A DNA stretch of 64,000 bases from the NCBI GenBank assembly GCA_021157585.1, contig JAGGWH010000066.1, positions 1 through 64,000 of the forward strand, in the 5' to 3' direction. Below are positions 45,666 to 55,615 of the stretch, in pieces. The notes beneath the pieces are model-generated. The model worked only from the letters and a program-made list of their open reading frames with translations. It was not told where the DNA came from and made no database searches. How positions within the stretch are numbered: the first letter of the stretch is position 1; each line of letters starts with the position of its first letter. The position numbers were made by a program, and so were the translations under genes. The stretch is from Bacteroidales bacterium. GTDB lineage: Bacteria > Bacteroidota > Bacteroidia > Bacteroidales > UBA12170.

Positions 45666-47004
45666 TCCCAATTTCAATTTTTAGTTTCTTAATACGGCGG
45701 TTATCTAATGATTCAACAGTAAAAACAAAGTGATGATGTTTTAAGCTCGTTCCCTTCTTAGGGATATTTCCATAAAGCTCTAAGAACAATCCTGCAATAC
45801 TGTCAAAATCGCCTTCCACCTCGTAAAAAATATCATCATTAATTTTTAATACTTTGCAAAAATCTATAATGGAAGTTTTTGCTGCAAAAATATAGGTGTT
45901 ATCATTTATTTTTTCGTATTCAATGTCATCGTCCACAACATCAAACTCATCACTAATTTCTCCTACTATTTCTTCTAATACATCTTCTAATGTTATGATA
46001 CCTGAAGTGCCACCATATTCGTCTACAACAATTGCTAAATGAATTTTCTTTTGGCGGAATTCATCGAGTAGTTCGTTAATTTTCTTGTTTTCGGGGACAT
46101 AAAAAGGACTACGAAGCAGGGAAGTCCAATTAAAATCATTATCGCTATTTAAGTATGGTAAAAGGTCTTTAATGTAAATAATACCTTTAATTTTATCTAT
46201 ACTTTCTTCGTAAACCGGAATACGAGAAAATCCGGAGTCTAATATTATTTCGATAAGCTTTGAAAAAGGGGTATGTATATCTAAAGATACTATATCCATC
46301 CTTACTTTCATTATTTCACCTGCTTCAATGTCGGCAAATTTTGCTATACCTTTTAGGATATTTTTTTCTTCTTCAGTAGAATGTTCATCGGTAGATATTT
46401 CAATGGCTTCGTCTAATTGACTTAGAGAAACTTGATGCCCCTTTTTCTCTATTCGTTTATCAATAATTGCTGTTGATAATGAGAGAGCTTGGCTTAAAGG
46501 GCTTAAAAACTTATTGATAAAAAACATTGGAGTTGCAACGCTCATAACAAAATGAATGTTGTTTTGATTGGCATAAATTTTAGGCATTATCTCTCCAAAA
46601 AGCAATAAAATAAAAGTTACTACAATTACCTTTACAATAAAACCGGTAATTGGGAAAGCCGAGAAATCAAAATTCTTATCAATAAGATATGCCGATAAAA
46701 TAATTATTGCCACATTAACAAAATTATTTGCAATCAATATGGAAGCAAGTAGATTCTTAGGCTTATCTAATAAGCTTTTTATGCGTTGATTGATTTTATT
46801 TTTCTTTTCTGAGATATCGTGTAAGTCGCTGGGGCTTAAAGAAAAAAAAGCTGTTTCGCTACCGGAAATCATTGCTGATGCTATTATTAAAATAATTAGC
46901 AGTACAAGATAAAACAAAAGACTTAAATCAAAAGAAGATCGAAATACGGAATTTATTGGGATTAGAAGAAGTGAAGAAAGGGGGTCGTAATCAGCTGTTT
47001 CCAA
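45652..47004 (-). CDS. gldE: Gliding motility-associated membrane protein GldE (CNNM/CorC type)
   Basis: This 450-residue protein has a DUF21 membrane domain (residues about 25-200) and a CBS pair (MDIVSLDIHTPFSKLIEIIL and VVDEYGGTSGIITLEDVLEEIVGEI). A CorC_HlyC domain (residues about 360-445) ends it. The architecture is that of GldE, and pairing with gldD confirms the name. GldE may transport divalent cations or support GldD; in F. johnsoniae its loss has little effect unless GldD is altered. It is a paralogue of the protein at 9943-11217. Confidence 0.92.
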   Translation of the reverse strand: METADYDPLSSLLLIPINSVFRSSFDLSLLFYLVLLIILIIASAMISGSETAFFSLSPSDLHDISEKKNKINQRIKSLLDKPKNLLASILIANNFVNVAIIILSAYLIDKNFDFSAFPITGFIVKVIVVTFILLLFGEIMPKIYANQNNIHFVMSVATPMFFINKFLSPLSQALSLSTAIIDKRIEKKGHQVSLSQLDEAIEISTDEHSTEEEKNILKGIAKFADIEAGEIMKVRMDIVSLDIHTPFSKLIEIILDSGFSRIPVYEESIDKIKGIIYIKDLLPYLNSDNDFNWTSLLRSPFYVPENKKINELLDEFRQKKIHLAIVVDEYGGTSGIITLEDVLEEIVGEISDEFDVVDDDIEYEKINDNTYIFAAKTSIIDFCKVLKINDDIFYEVEGDFDSIAGLFLELYGNIPKKGTSLKHHHFVFTVESLDNRRIKKLKIEIGNESK

Positions 47005-47098
47005 ATGTTGTTTTGTGTTGATGAATACGCAAAATTACACTTTTTTTAAATGCAAAAGTAATTTTTAAACCAAGTATTAAAGTCTAAAATTCAGTAGT

Positions 47099-47806
47099 TT
47101 AATCATTATTGTTGTTAATTTCTAATTTAAACCCTGTTCCATGAATATTTTTAATGTTGATGTTGGGGTCTTTACTTAACATTTTTCTGAGTTTAGCAAT
47201 AAAAACATCCATACTTCTTCCAATAAAATAATCGTTAGATCCCCAAATTTGTTTTAATGCAAAGTCGCGTGTTACCAACTGATTTTTGTTTTTACAAAGT
47301 AGTTTTAAAAGAGCGGCTTCTTTACGCGTTAGTGTTTTTTCTGTTTCCTCAAAATAGAGAACCATATTCTCATGGTCGAAATTGTATTTCCCTATTTCAA
47401 AAAATTTAGGTGTATTTTCTTGTCGATATTGAATGATGTAGCGTTTTAAAATGGCTTCAATACGTAAGCTTAATTCTTCTGTATTAAAAGGTTTGGTAAT
47501 ATAATCGTCGCATCCTATTTTAAATCCCGTAATGCGATCTTCTTTTAATGTTTTGGCGGTGAGGAAAATGATAGGGATATCCTCGTCTAAAGTTCTAATA
47601 TCTTGTGCCAAGGTAAAACCGTCTTTTTTTGGCATCATAACATCTAAAATACATAGATTAAAATCCTCTTTTTTAAAAGCTTTTAAGCCTTCTTCGCCAT
47701 CATTTTTTAGTATTGTTTCGTAGCCTAACATTTCTAAATAATCTTTCAAAACTAAACTTAGGTTAGTATCGTCTTCGACTAATAATATTTTTGCTTTTGT
47801 TTCCAT
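47099..47806 (-). CDS. OmpR-family response regulator
   Basis: This 235-residue protein has a receiver domain (ILLVEDDTNL, phospho-acceptor Asp in CILDVMMPKKDGF near residue 54, FLTAK, GCDDYITKPF) and a winged-helix output domain with LTRKEAALLKLLCKN. The ATG at 47806 is chosen because the receiver starts directly behind it; the upstream ATG would lie within the kinase gene. It resembles the RprY-type regulators of Bacteroidota, but the regulon is unknown. It lies 7 bp after its cognate histidine kinase. Confidence 0.94.
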   Translation of the reverse strand: METKAKILLVEDDTNLSLVLKDYLEMLGYETILKNDGEEGLKAFKKEDFNLCILDVMMPKKDGFTLAQDIRTLDEDIPIIFLTAKTLKEDRITGFKIGCDDYITKPFNTEELSLRIEAILKRYIIQYRQENTPKFFEIGKYNFDHENMVLYFEETEKTLTRKEAALLKLLCKNKNQLVTRDFALKQIWGSNDYFIGRSMDVFIAKLRKMLSKDPNINIKNIHGTGFKLEINNNND

Positions 47807-47813
47807 TATTTTG

Positions 47814-49103
47814 TTAATCTTTTCGTATTTCGTTAAACGGCAGATAAATTTCAAATGTCGATCCACTTCCAAAGGTACTGTTTAATCTAATAAAACCGCC
47901 ATGCTCCTTTACCATTTTTTCGGCATAAAATAAGCCTAATCCAAAACCTTTAACATCGTGGATATTACCGGTATGTGCTCTATGAAATTGATTGAAAATA
48001 TTGGCTTGATCTTCTGTTTTTATACCTATACCTTTATCTTCAACAGAAATTAAAATGCCTTTTTTAATATTTTTCGTTCGTACTGTAATTATAGGTTTTT
48101 CCGGAGAATATTTATTTGCATTATCTAATAGATTGCCTATAATATTTGTCAAATGCATTTTATCGGCACGTATTTTTGATCGTGCTGCCGAATACACTTT
48201 TTTAATTATACCATCACGCTCGAGTATGAAAATTTCGCTATTGCTAATGATTTGATCGAGCAGCTTATGTACATCTATTTCTCTTTTCCGAATTTTCAGT
48301 TGTCCTTTATCAAGTAGGGCAACTTGCAACACTTCTTCGACTTGATTTTTTAGACGGATATTTTCTTCGTAAATAATTTTGGCGTATTTCTTTATTTTTT
48401 CCTTGTCGTTTTGTACTTCTGTTTTTAAAAGCATTTCGCTGACTAAAGAAACGGTGGCAATAGGAGTTTTAAATTCGTGAGTCATATTATTTACAAAGTC
48501 ATTTTTAATCAAACTAATTCTTTTTTGTCGATAAATAATAACAATTGTAAACGCAAAACTAAACCCTACTATTAAAACAAATAATCCCGAAAATACAAAG
48601 CCCCAGATTAGATTTTGTAATATAAGATTATTAGTGTCAGGAATATAAATAGCAAGAAAATATGGTGACCCTATGCGTAAACAGCTCAAAGGGGTTTTAA
48701 ATTCAGAATCAAGGATTTGTTGTTCAAAGTTTTGAAAATCTCCACCAAGTAATTTTTTTGTCCCACTTAAATAAATGCCATATTTGAAATTTAGATTAGC
48801 TTGTAAGCTTTTAAATTCATTTAATAACAAAGAATCTATAAGTACATAATTTATATTATTGATATTGTTTGATATAGAGTCTTCTATATTATCTTGGGAT
48901 GAGAATAATTGTTGTCTTGTTTTACTGTTTTGGATTCTGAACAGATTATTGGCAACAGCTTTTAAGCTCATTTTAATTTGAGCATTTAGTTGGGTTTTCT
49001 TTAGCTCGTAGGCATTACCAATCCAATAAATTTGAAATATTGCAATTCCTATAATGGCAACAGAAGTTAGAACAATTAGTAATATACCTGTACGTTTGTT
49101 CAT
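47814..49103 (-). CDS. Sensor histidine kinase
   Basis: This is a 429-residue kinase. A membrane segment near residues 6-25 is followed by an extracytoplasmic sensor of about 140 residues and a second membrane segment near 160-185. The HisKA domain has His209 in NNMTHEFKTPIATVS, and the HATPase has NLLDNANKYSPEKP, DKGIGIK and GFGLGLFY. The ATG at 49103 was preferred over a TTG 30 bp upstream. It is the partner of the response regulator 7 bp downstream. The signal is unknown. Confidence 0.94.
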   Translation of the reverse strand: MNKRTGILLIVLTSVAIIGIAIFQIYWIGNAYELKKTQLNAQIKMSLKAVANNLFRIQNSKTRQQLFSSQDNIEDSISNNINNINYVLIDSLLLNEFKSLQANLNFKYGIYLSGTKKLLGGDFQNFEQQILDSEFKTPLSCLRIGSPYFLAIYIPDTNNLILQNLIWGFVFSGLFVLIVGFSFAFTIVIIYRQKRISLIKNDFVNNMTHEFKTPIATVSLVSEMLLKTEVQNDKEKIKKYAKIIYEENIRLKNQVEEVLQVALLDKGQLKIRKREIDVHKLLDQIISNSEIFILERDGIIKKVYSAARSKIRADKMHLTNIIGNLLDNANKYSPEKPIITVRTKNIKKGILISVEDKGIGIKTEDQANIFNQFHRAHTGNIHDVKGFGLGLFYAEKMVKEHGGFIRLNSTFGSGSTFEIYLPFNEIRKD

Positions 49104-49200
49104 TTGGATTGTTTCTGTTTTTATTCTTGCCAAAATTAACAGAATTTTCTCAATCTCTAAATTGATGAGATTAAGGTTTTAGTCTAATGCTTAGACAAGA

Positions 49201-49226
49201 AAAAAGCCGGTTTAAATCGGCTTTTT
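49201..49226 (-). terminator. Terminator of secA
   Basis: A 9-bp stem (AAAAAGCCG / CGGCTTTTT) with an 8-nt loop and T-run on the minus strand lies 4 bp after the secA stop. Confidence 0.85.
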
Positions 49227-49230
49227 AATT

Positions 49231-52200
49231 TTAAAGTCCTTTGCCGTGGCAGTGCTTGTATTTTTTCCCGCTTCCACAGGGGCAAGGGTCATTTCTTCCG
49301 ACTTGCTTTTCTACTTTTATTGGCTGTGGTTTTTGTTTTGTTTGAGTATTTGAGTGTGATTGCGAGAGTAAATCGTCTCTACTTTCTTTGAGGTTTTTAT
49401 TTGCTTGAGGTAGTTTAGCTTCGCGTAAAGAAGTTTGTTGTTTTGGTAAATCTCCTTTGATCAAAAATCCACTTATTTCTCTATTATTTTTTTGAACCAT
49501 TTCTTTAAATAAATTAAATGATTCGAATTTATAAATTAAAAGAGGATCTTTTTGTTCGTAAGAGGCATTTTGAACAGATTGCTTTAAATCGTCCATTTCG
49601 CGTAAATGCTCTTTCCAGGCATTGTCGATAATACTTAAAGTCAAGCCTTTTTCAATTGAAAGAGGAATTTCTCTTCGACCATCGTTATATGCTTTTTCCA
49701 GATTAGTGATAATATTATGTGTTTTTACTCCATCGGTTATTGGAATTGCGATGTTTTCATAAGTCGTTTGATTTTCAACAACATCTTTAATTACAGGATA
49801 TACTTTTTGTGCTATGGCATCGGATTTTAATTTGTAATTCTTGTAAACGAGATCGAAAATTTGTTGAGTAAGCTCTTCTTCAGATTTGTTAGCAAAAGTA
49901 TTACTATCAAAAGGAGCTTCAACCAATACCGTAGTTAACAATTCCATATTTAAGCCTTCATAATTGGTAACTTCTTTGTATTCAGCAACTATTGTTTCAA
50001 TATAATCATAAAGCATATTGGAAATGTCTATAGCTAATCGTTCGCCATATAACGCATGCCTTCTTTTACTATAAATAGCTTCTCGCTGAGTATTCATAAC
50101 ATCATCGTATTCTAACAGACGTTTCCGTACTCCAAAGTTATTTTCTTCTACTTTCTTTTGAGCGCGTTCAATAGATTTAGTAATCATAGAATGTTGAATT
50201 ACTTCTCCTTCTTCTAAGCCTAAACGATCCATAATTTTTGCAATTCTTTCTGATCCGAACATTCTCATCAGATTATCATCGAGAGCAACAAAAAATTGAG
50301 AACTTCCGGGATCTCCCTGACGTCCGGAACGACCACGCAACTGTCTGTCAACTCGTCTCGATTCATGGCGTTCAGTACCTATAATGGCTAATCCTCCGGC
50401 ATCTTTTACTTCTTGAGTAATTTTAATATCTGTACCTCTACCGGCCATATTGGTGGCAATGGTTACCGTTCCTGCTTGACCAGCTTGAGCAACAATATCA
50501 GCTTCGCGTTGGTGTAATTTGGCATTTAATACATTGTGCTTAATATTTTTACGATTAAGCATTCTGCTGAGTAATTCTGATGTCTCTACAGAAGTTGTAC
50601 CTACTAATACCGGTCTTCCTTGTTCTACAAGAGCTACAATTTCATTTGTAACCGCATTAAATTTTTCGCGAGTAGTTTTAAAAACCATATCTTCTCTATC
50701 ATCACGAATGATAGGTCGGTTTGTTGGAATTACTACTACGTCGAGTTTATAAATATCCCATAGTTCTCCGGCTTCCGTTTCGGCAGTACCTGTCATACCC
50801 GAGAGTTTACTGTACATTCTGAAATAATTTTGAAGTGTTACGGTAGCATAAGTTTGAGTAGCGGCTTCTATTTTTACATTTTCTTTGGCTTCTATAGCTT
50901 GATGTAAGCCGTCAGAATAGCGACGACCTTCCATAATACGACCGGATTGTTCATCAACAATTTTAATTTTATTGTCGATAATAACATATTCTACATCTAT
51001 TTCAAATAAAGCGTAAGCTTTTAACAGTTGGTTTACCGTATGTACGCGTTCTGATTTTATAGAGTAATTTCTTAAAAGTTCGCTTTTTTTAATGTTTTTT
51101 TCTTTTGCATCTAAATCTGATTTTTCAAGTTCAGCAATGTCTGCACCAATATCAGGTAAGATGTAAAAATCAGGATCATCATAAGATGCTGTCATTAAGT
51201 CTATTCCTTTATCCGTTAGGTCTATAGAATTACTTTTTTCGTCAATAACAAAATATAGCTCATCATCTATGATGTGCATATGTTTATTTTGTTCTGCCAT
51301 ATAAAAGTTTTCTGTTTTTTGCATGAGCGTTTTCATGCCCGGCTCACTTAGGAATTTTATTAAAGCCTTATTTTTTGGTAATCCTCTGAAGGCTCTAAAA
51401 AGTAATTCGCCTCCCTTTTTTTCCTGTTTATCATCAGGATTTCCGTGTAATATTTTTTTAGATTCGGCAAGTATAGATGTTACTAATTTTCTTTGCGCTT
51501 GATATAGACGTTCAATATTTGGTTTTAAGGCTTCAAACTCTTGATTGTCGCCTTTTGGTGTGGGACCGGAAATGATTAATGGTGTTCTGGCATCGTCAAT
51601 AAGTACAGAGTCAACCTCATCTACTATAGAATAATTATGTTTCCTTTGAACTAACTCATCGGGATTACTGGTCATGTTATCACGCAAATAATCAAATCCA
51701 AATTCGTTATTTGTTCCATAAGTAATATCTGCAAGATAAGCTTTACGGCGATCTTCTGAGTTTGGTTCATGTTTATCGATACAGTCAACTTTTAGCCCAT
51801 GAAATTCAAATAGCATTCCCATCCATTCGGCATCCCTTTTAGCTAAATAATCATTTACGGTAATAAGGTGAACGCCTTTTTCGGCAAGTGCATTAAGATA
51901 AACGGGTAGTGTTGCAACTAATGTTTTTCCTTCACCGGTTGCCATCTCTGCCACTTTTCCTTGGTGTAAAACAATTCCTCCTATCAACTGAACGTCGTAG
52001 TGTACCATATCCCATTTAATGAAACTTCCTCCGGCCATCCATTCGTTTTTGTAATACGCTTTATCGCCTTTGATATAAACGTTATCCATTTTAGCGGCTA
52101 AATCTTTGTCGTGCTGAGAAGCTGTAACTTCTACTACGTCATTTTCTTTAAAGAGAGCAGCCGTAGCTTTCATAACAGCAAATGCTTCCGGAAGAATTTC

Positions 52201-52515
52201 ATCAAGAGTATTTTGTGTTATTTCGTATAGTTTTTCGTTTAATTTATCAATTTGTAAATAAATATTTTCCTTTTCATCAATACCGATACTCTGATTTTCT
52301 TCGGCTTTTTGTTTTAGGATGGCAATCTCTGCCTCAACTTCTTTGATGGCATCTTTAATAGTTTGCTTAAACTCTATTGTTTTAGCTCTTAGTTCATCTG
52401 TATTTAAAGTGGAAATGTCTTTATAAGCCTCAAGGATTTTTTCTAAAATGGGATTTATGGCTTTTATATCGCGTTGGGATTTACTTCCCATTAATTTTTT
52501 AAAGAAATTCTTCAT
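49231..52515 (-). CDS. secA: Preprotein translocase ATPase SecA
   Basis: This 1094-residue SecA is longer than the roughly 900 of E. coli, as is usual in Bacteroidota, because of insertions in the first nucleotide-binding domain and preprotein cross-linking domain. [19 protein letters not shown] near residues 191-210 is Walker A. The [13 protein letters not shown] motif, [11 protein letters not shown] and [10 protein letters not shown] are present. The C-terminal zinc motif [12 protein letters not shown] for SecB/ribosome binding is intact after a basic linker. It drives export through SecYEG. A TAACTTTG -7 candidate lies at 52713-52720. Confidence 0.98.
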   Translation of the reverse strand: MKNFFKKLMGSKSQRDIKAINPILEKILEAYKDISTLNTDELRAKTIEFKQTIKDAIKEVEAEIAILKQKAEENQSIGIDEKENIYLQIDKLNEKLYEITQNTLDEILPEAFAVMKATAALFKENDVVEVTASQHDKDLAAKMDNVYIKGDKAYYKNEWMAGGSFIKWDMVHYDVQLIGGIVLHQGKVAEMATGEGKTLVATLPVYLNALAEKGVHLITVNDYLAKRDAEWMGMLFEFHGLKVDCIDKHEPNSEDRRKAYLADITYGTNNEFGFDYLRDNMTSNPDELVQRKHNYSIVDEVDSVLIDDARTPLIISGPTPKGDNQEFEALKPNIERLYQAQRKLVTSILAESKKILHGNPDDKQEKKGGELLFRAFRGLPKNKALIKFLSEPGMKTLMQKTENFYMAEQNKHMHIIDDELYFVIDEKSNSIDLTDKGIDLMTASYDDPDFYILPDIGADIAELEKSDLDAKEKNIKKSELLRNYSIKSERVHTVNQLLKAYALFEIDVEYVIIDNKIKIVDEQSGRIMEGRRYSDGLHQAIEAKENVKIEAATQTYATVTLQNYFRMYSKLSGMTGTAETEAGELWDIYKLDVVVIPTNRPIIRDDREDMVFKTTREKFNAVTNEIVALVEQGRPVLVGTTSVETSELLSRMLNRKNIKHNVLNAKLHQREADIVAQAGQAGTVTIATNMAGRGTDIKITQEVKDAGGLAIIGTERHESRRVDRQLRGRSGRQGDPGSSQFFVALDDNLMRMFGSERIAKIMDRLGLEEGEVIQHSMITKSIERAQKKVEENNFGVRKRLLEYDDVMNTQREAIYSKRRHALYGERLAIDISNMLYDYIETIVAEYKEVTNYEGLNMELLTTVLVEAPFDSNTFANKSEEELTQQIFDLVYKNYKLKSDAIAQKVYPVIKDVVENQTTYENIAIPITDGVKTHNIITNLEKAYNDGRREIPLSIEKGLTLSIIDNAWKEHLREMDDLKQSVQNASYEQKDPLLIYKFESFNLFKEMVQKNNREISGFLIKGDLPKQQTSLREAKLPQANKNLKESRDDLLSQSHSNTQTKQKPQPIKVEKQVGRNDPCPCGSGKKYKHCHGKGL

Positions 52516-53362
52516 TTGTTTGTTATTTTATGTTTGTCAGATAACACGTCTCTTATTTATCGACGGAAGTTGTAATAATTAGTGTAATCATTTTCTTTTA
52601 AGCTTAATGATTATATTAATCATACTATTTTTTATCTTTTTATATTCTTTTATTAGTTAAGAACTTGCACAATTAATTTATGAGATTTTTTAAAAACTAA
52701 TCGATACTCGTACAAAGTTAAATACTTTCTATTTCGATTGCTAACTAAACAAAAACCATTCATTTAATAAATGGCTGTCTAATTGGCAGTACGTATTGCA
52801 AAAGTAGAAAATATATTGCTGTAATTTTAAAGAACATTGTATAGTTTGATTATGCTGTATTTTGTTAAAAAGTATGTTTAAAAGTTTGTAAGTCGCTCTT
52901 GTAATTGCGTTCTTATTTTATAGAGTTTTGCTAAAGGGATGAAAATCGATTTTTGGTTCGTTAGTGTTCTTAACATGTAGTTCCTTAGTTTGTTTTTTTC
53001 TTGAAAGCACTTGATGTTTTATGTGCGTATTTTCAGTTACTTACAACAGTATGATATATCTACTTTTGTTGATTGAATAACCCCTCAATTTGTCGCGAAA
53101 GTCTTATTGGTATTAGGTTTCCTTAAAGATTAACAATTTTTATCAAAAGCTTCCTTTTTTAAACTCAGCCCAATATGTTAGTGAAAAAATAATTGAATTG
53201 CAAGTTAATTTTATTCTATTTCTCCACATTTTTTCATTCACTTTTGTCTTGCCGAAGGGGCATATTGAATGATTACTTGAGAGAACTCAGAAAGTTTAAC
53301 TAAATTTTATTGTAAATATAACTTATTAAGCGTTGCTTTTTGATTTAACCTTATTAATATAA
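52516..53362. other. 847-bp AT-rich gap between divergent secA and dnaA
   Basis: I find no convincing gene or RNA here. The region must hold the promoters of secA (candidate TAACTTTG on the minus strand at 52713-52720) and dnaA. One DnaA-box-like site with one mismatch (TTCTCCACA) occurs at 53220-53228, but there is no cluster. Small hairpins occur near 52762-52801. An origin here is therefore not supported. Confidence 0.6.
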
Positions 53363-54802
53363 ATGGAGAAAGATCATATTAAAGTTTGGGATAATTGTTT
53401 GCGTTTTATTCAGGATAACGTAAATATTCAGGGGTATAAAACTTGGTTTGAACCAATTGTGCCGCTAAAATTAGTCAATAGTGTTTTAACAATACAGGTT
53501 CCCAGTCAGTTTTTTTACGAATGGCTCGAAGAGCATTATATAAAACTGATTCGTATGGTTATTAAAAAAGAATTGGGTTCTAAAGGACGCTTAGAATACA
53601 GTATTATTATGGATAACTCCGTACCCGGAAAGGATAAAAAAAGCATTAAGCTTCCAACATCCAGTAAAGGCGCAGTTAATAATCCTGCTGTATCAATGCC
53701 TTACACTATGAATAGAGCAAAGCCAAAAGATATTCCGAATCCATTTATTATTCCCGGAATAAGAAAAGTTAAAGTAAACTCTCAATTAGTCGATTCTAAT
53801 TCTTTTGCAAATTTTATTGAAGGTGATTGTAACCGCTTGGCTCGTTCTGCCGGTTATGCTGTTGCTGAAAATCCCGGTAAAACATCTTTTAATCCACTGT
53901 TTTTATATAGCTCAACAGGATTGGGAAAAACGCATTTGTCGCATGCTATCGGTTTGCAGGTTCGAGAAAATTTTCCTGATAAAACGGTTTTATATCTTCA
54001 TTCAAACCAGTTTATTTCTCAGTTTATAGACAGTATCAGAAATGGTAATCAAAATGATTTTATCCATTTCTATCAGATGATAGATGTGTTAATTATTGAT
54101 GATGTGCATTTATTAGCCGGTAAAGAAAAAACATTAGATGTGTTTTTTCAAGTTTTTAATCATTTGCATCAAAATGGAAAACAAATAGTTATTACTTCAG
54201 ATATTCCTCCTGTTGAACTTACCGGTTTTAATAACAGATTAATTTCTCGATTTAAATGGGGCTTGGCAGCCGATTTGCAAGCACCCGATTTAGAAACTCG
54301 TATTGCAATTATTCAAAAGAAATTATATAACGATGGTATTGAAATGCCTCAAGATGTGATTGAATATCTAGCATACAGTATTACTAACAGTATTCGTGAG
54401 TTAGAGGGTGCTTTAATTAGCATTATGGCGCAGAGCTCTCTGAATAAAAAAGAAATAACTATCGATCTTGCTAAACAGATTATAGATAAATACGTAAAAT
54501 CTACTAATCGCGAAATCTCGATAGAATATATCCAAAAAGTTGTTTGTGAATATTTTAGTCTTCCTCTAGATGTTATTAATAGCAAAACACGCAAGCGCGA
54601 AATTGTGCAAGCTCGTCAATTGGCAATGTTCTTTTCTAAAAAACATACTAAATCGTCTTTGGCAACTATCGGACAACATTGTGGGAACAAAGATCATGCA
54701 ACCGTATTGCATGCTGTAAAAACCGTGAATAATTTAGTTGATACCGACAAAAAGTTTAAAAGCTATGTCGACGATTTAGATAAAAAGATAAAGTTACAAT
54801 AG
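53363..54802 (+). CDS. dnaA: Chromosomal replication initiator DnaA
   Basis: This is a 479-residue DnaA. Domain I (residues 1-75) starts WDNCLRFIQDNV and ends before a variable linker. The AAA+ domain has STGLGKTHLSHAIG near residues 188-200, IIDDVHLLAGKEKT near 246 and SRFKWGLAADLQAPD. The C-terminal DNA-binding domain ends with the signature QHCGNKDHATVLHAVKTV. It initiates replication at oriC. The gene stands alone with an unusually long upstream region, and a terminator follows. Confidence 0.97.
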   Translation: MEKDHIKVWDNCLRFIQDNVNIQGYKTWFEPIVPLKLVNSVLTIQVPSQFFYEWLEEHYIKLIRMVIKKELGSKGRLEYSIIMDNSVPGKDKKSIKLPTSSKGAVNNPAVSMPYTMNRAKPKDIPNPFIIPGIRKVKVNSQLVDSNSFANFIEGDCNRLARSAGYAVAENPGKTSFNPLFLYSSTGLGKTHLSHAIGLQVRENFPDKTVLYLHSNQFISQFIDSIRNGNQNDFIHFYQMIDVLIIDDVHLLAGKEKTLDVFFQVFNHLHQNGKQIVITSDIPPVELTGFNNRLISRFKWGLAADLQAPDLETRIAIIQKKLYNDGIEMPQDVIEYLAYSITNSIRELEGALISIMAQSSLNKKEITIDLAKQIIDKYVKSTNREISIEYIQKVVCEYFSLPLDVINSKTRKREIVQARQLAMFFSKKHTKSSLATIGQHCGNKDHATVLHAVKTVNNLVDTDKKFKSYVDDLDKKIKLQ

Positions 54803-54811
54803 AGATTATAA

Positions 54812-54831
54812 AATGTCGGCTTGCCGGCATT
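54812..54831 (+). terminator. Terminator of dnaA
   Basis: A 9-bp stem (AATGTCGGC / GCCGGCATT, one G-T pair) with a 2-base loop and a five-T run lies 10 bp after the dnaA stop. Confidence 0.8.
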
Positions 54832-54896
54832 TTTTGTATTACTTTTTATCTCTCTTAGCTAAGAATACTTATCTTAGCATAACTAAAAAATAATCT

Positions 54897-55613
54897 GTGA
54901 AAGCTATTATTCTTGCAGCAGGATTGGGTACCCGATTGTTTCCTTTTACCAAAAACAAGCCAAAAGCACTTGTCGAAGTACAGGGAAAACCGCTAATTCA
55001 ACATCAGTTAGAAAAACTTAAAAAGGCGGGTTTTACTCAAGTGCTTGTAAATATCCATTATTTCGGAGAGCAAATAATAGAATTCTTGGATAAGCATAAT
55101 AATTTCGGATTAGAAATTTATATTTCTGATGAGCGTGATGAACTTTTAGATACCGGTGGTGCTCTACGAAAAGCATCTGATTTTATCCGAGGCGATGAGC
55201 CGGTACTTATTCATAATGTTGATGTGCTTAGTAATATTTCTTTAAAGGAAATGCTTGACAGTCACCGTTTAAAAGGAGCTTTGGCAACATTAGCTGTTCG
55301 CAAAAGAGAAACATCAAGATATTTACTTTTTAATAAACAGAATCAGCTTCGTGCTTGGGAAAATATAAAAACAGGAGAAAAAAAAGGCTATAGCACAGAA
55401 AGTAATCTTGAGCGAGCCGCATTTTCTGGGATTCATATTGTTTCACCAAAATGTGTCGATTTATTTCCCAATAAAAAGGCGTTTTCGGTTATAGATTTTT
55501 ATATAGATATCATAAAATCATATACGGTAAGTGGTTATTTTCACGATAAATCTATTTGGTTAGATGTGGGAAAACCTGAAACTTTGGCTGAAGCCGAAAA
55601 ACTAATAATTTAG
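54897..55613 (+). CDS. Sugar-1-phosphate nucleotidyltransferase (MurU/RmlA-like)
   Basis: This 238-residue enzyme starts with KAIILAAGLGTRLFPFTKNKPKAL, the nucleotide-binding motif of NDP-sugar pyrophosphorylases. A Mg-binding Asp in HNVDVLSN and a DVGKPETL motif near the end follow. The short form without a left-handed beta-helix suits MurU-like or mannose-1-phosphate guanylyltransferase-like enzymes, but the base and sugar cannot be assigned. The start is a GTG at 54897. It is followed after 2 bp by the AddB-like gene. Confidence 0.88.
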   Translation: MKAIILAAGLGTRLFPFTKNKPKALVEVQGKPLIQHQLEKLKKAGFTQVLVNIHYFGEQIIEFLDKHNNFGLEIYISDERDELLDTGGALRKASDFIRGDEPVLIHNVDVLSNISLKEMLDSHRLKGALATLAVRKRETSRYLLFNKQNQLRAWENIKTGEKKGYSTESNLERAAFSGIHIVSPKCVDLFPNKKAFSVIDFYIDIIKSYTVSGYFHDKSIWLDVGKPETLAEAEKLII

Positions 55614-55615
55614 AT

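Noticed and set aside
53220-53228. Single DnaA-box-like site (TTCTCCACA) upstream of dnaA as evidence for oriC
   Set aside because: It has one mismatch and no neighbouring boxes; one such match is expected by chance in an AT-rich region.
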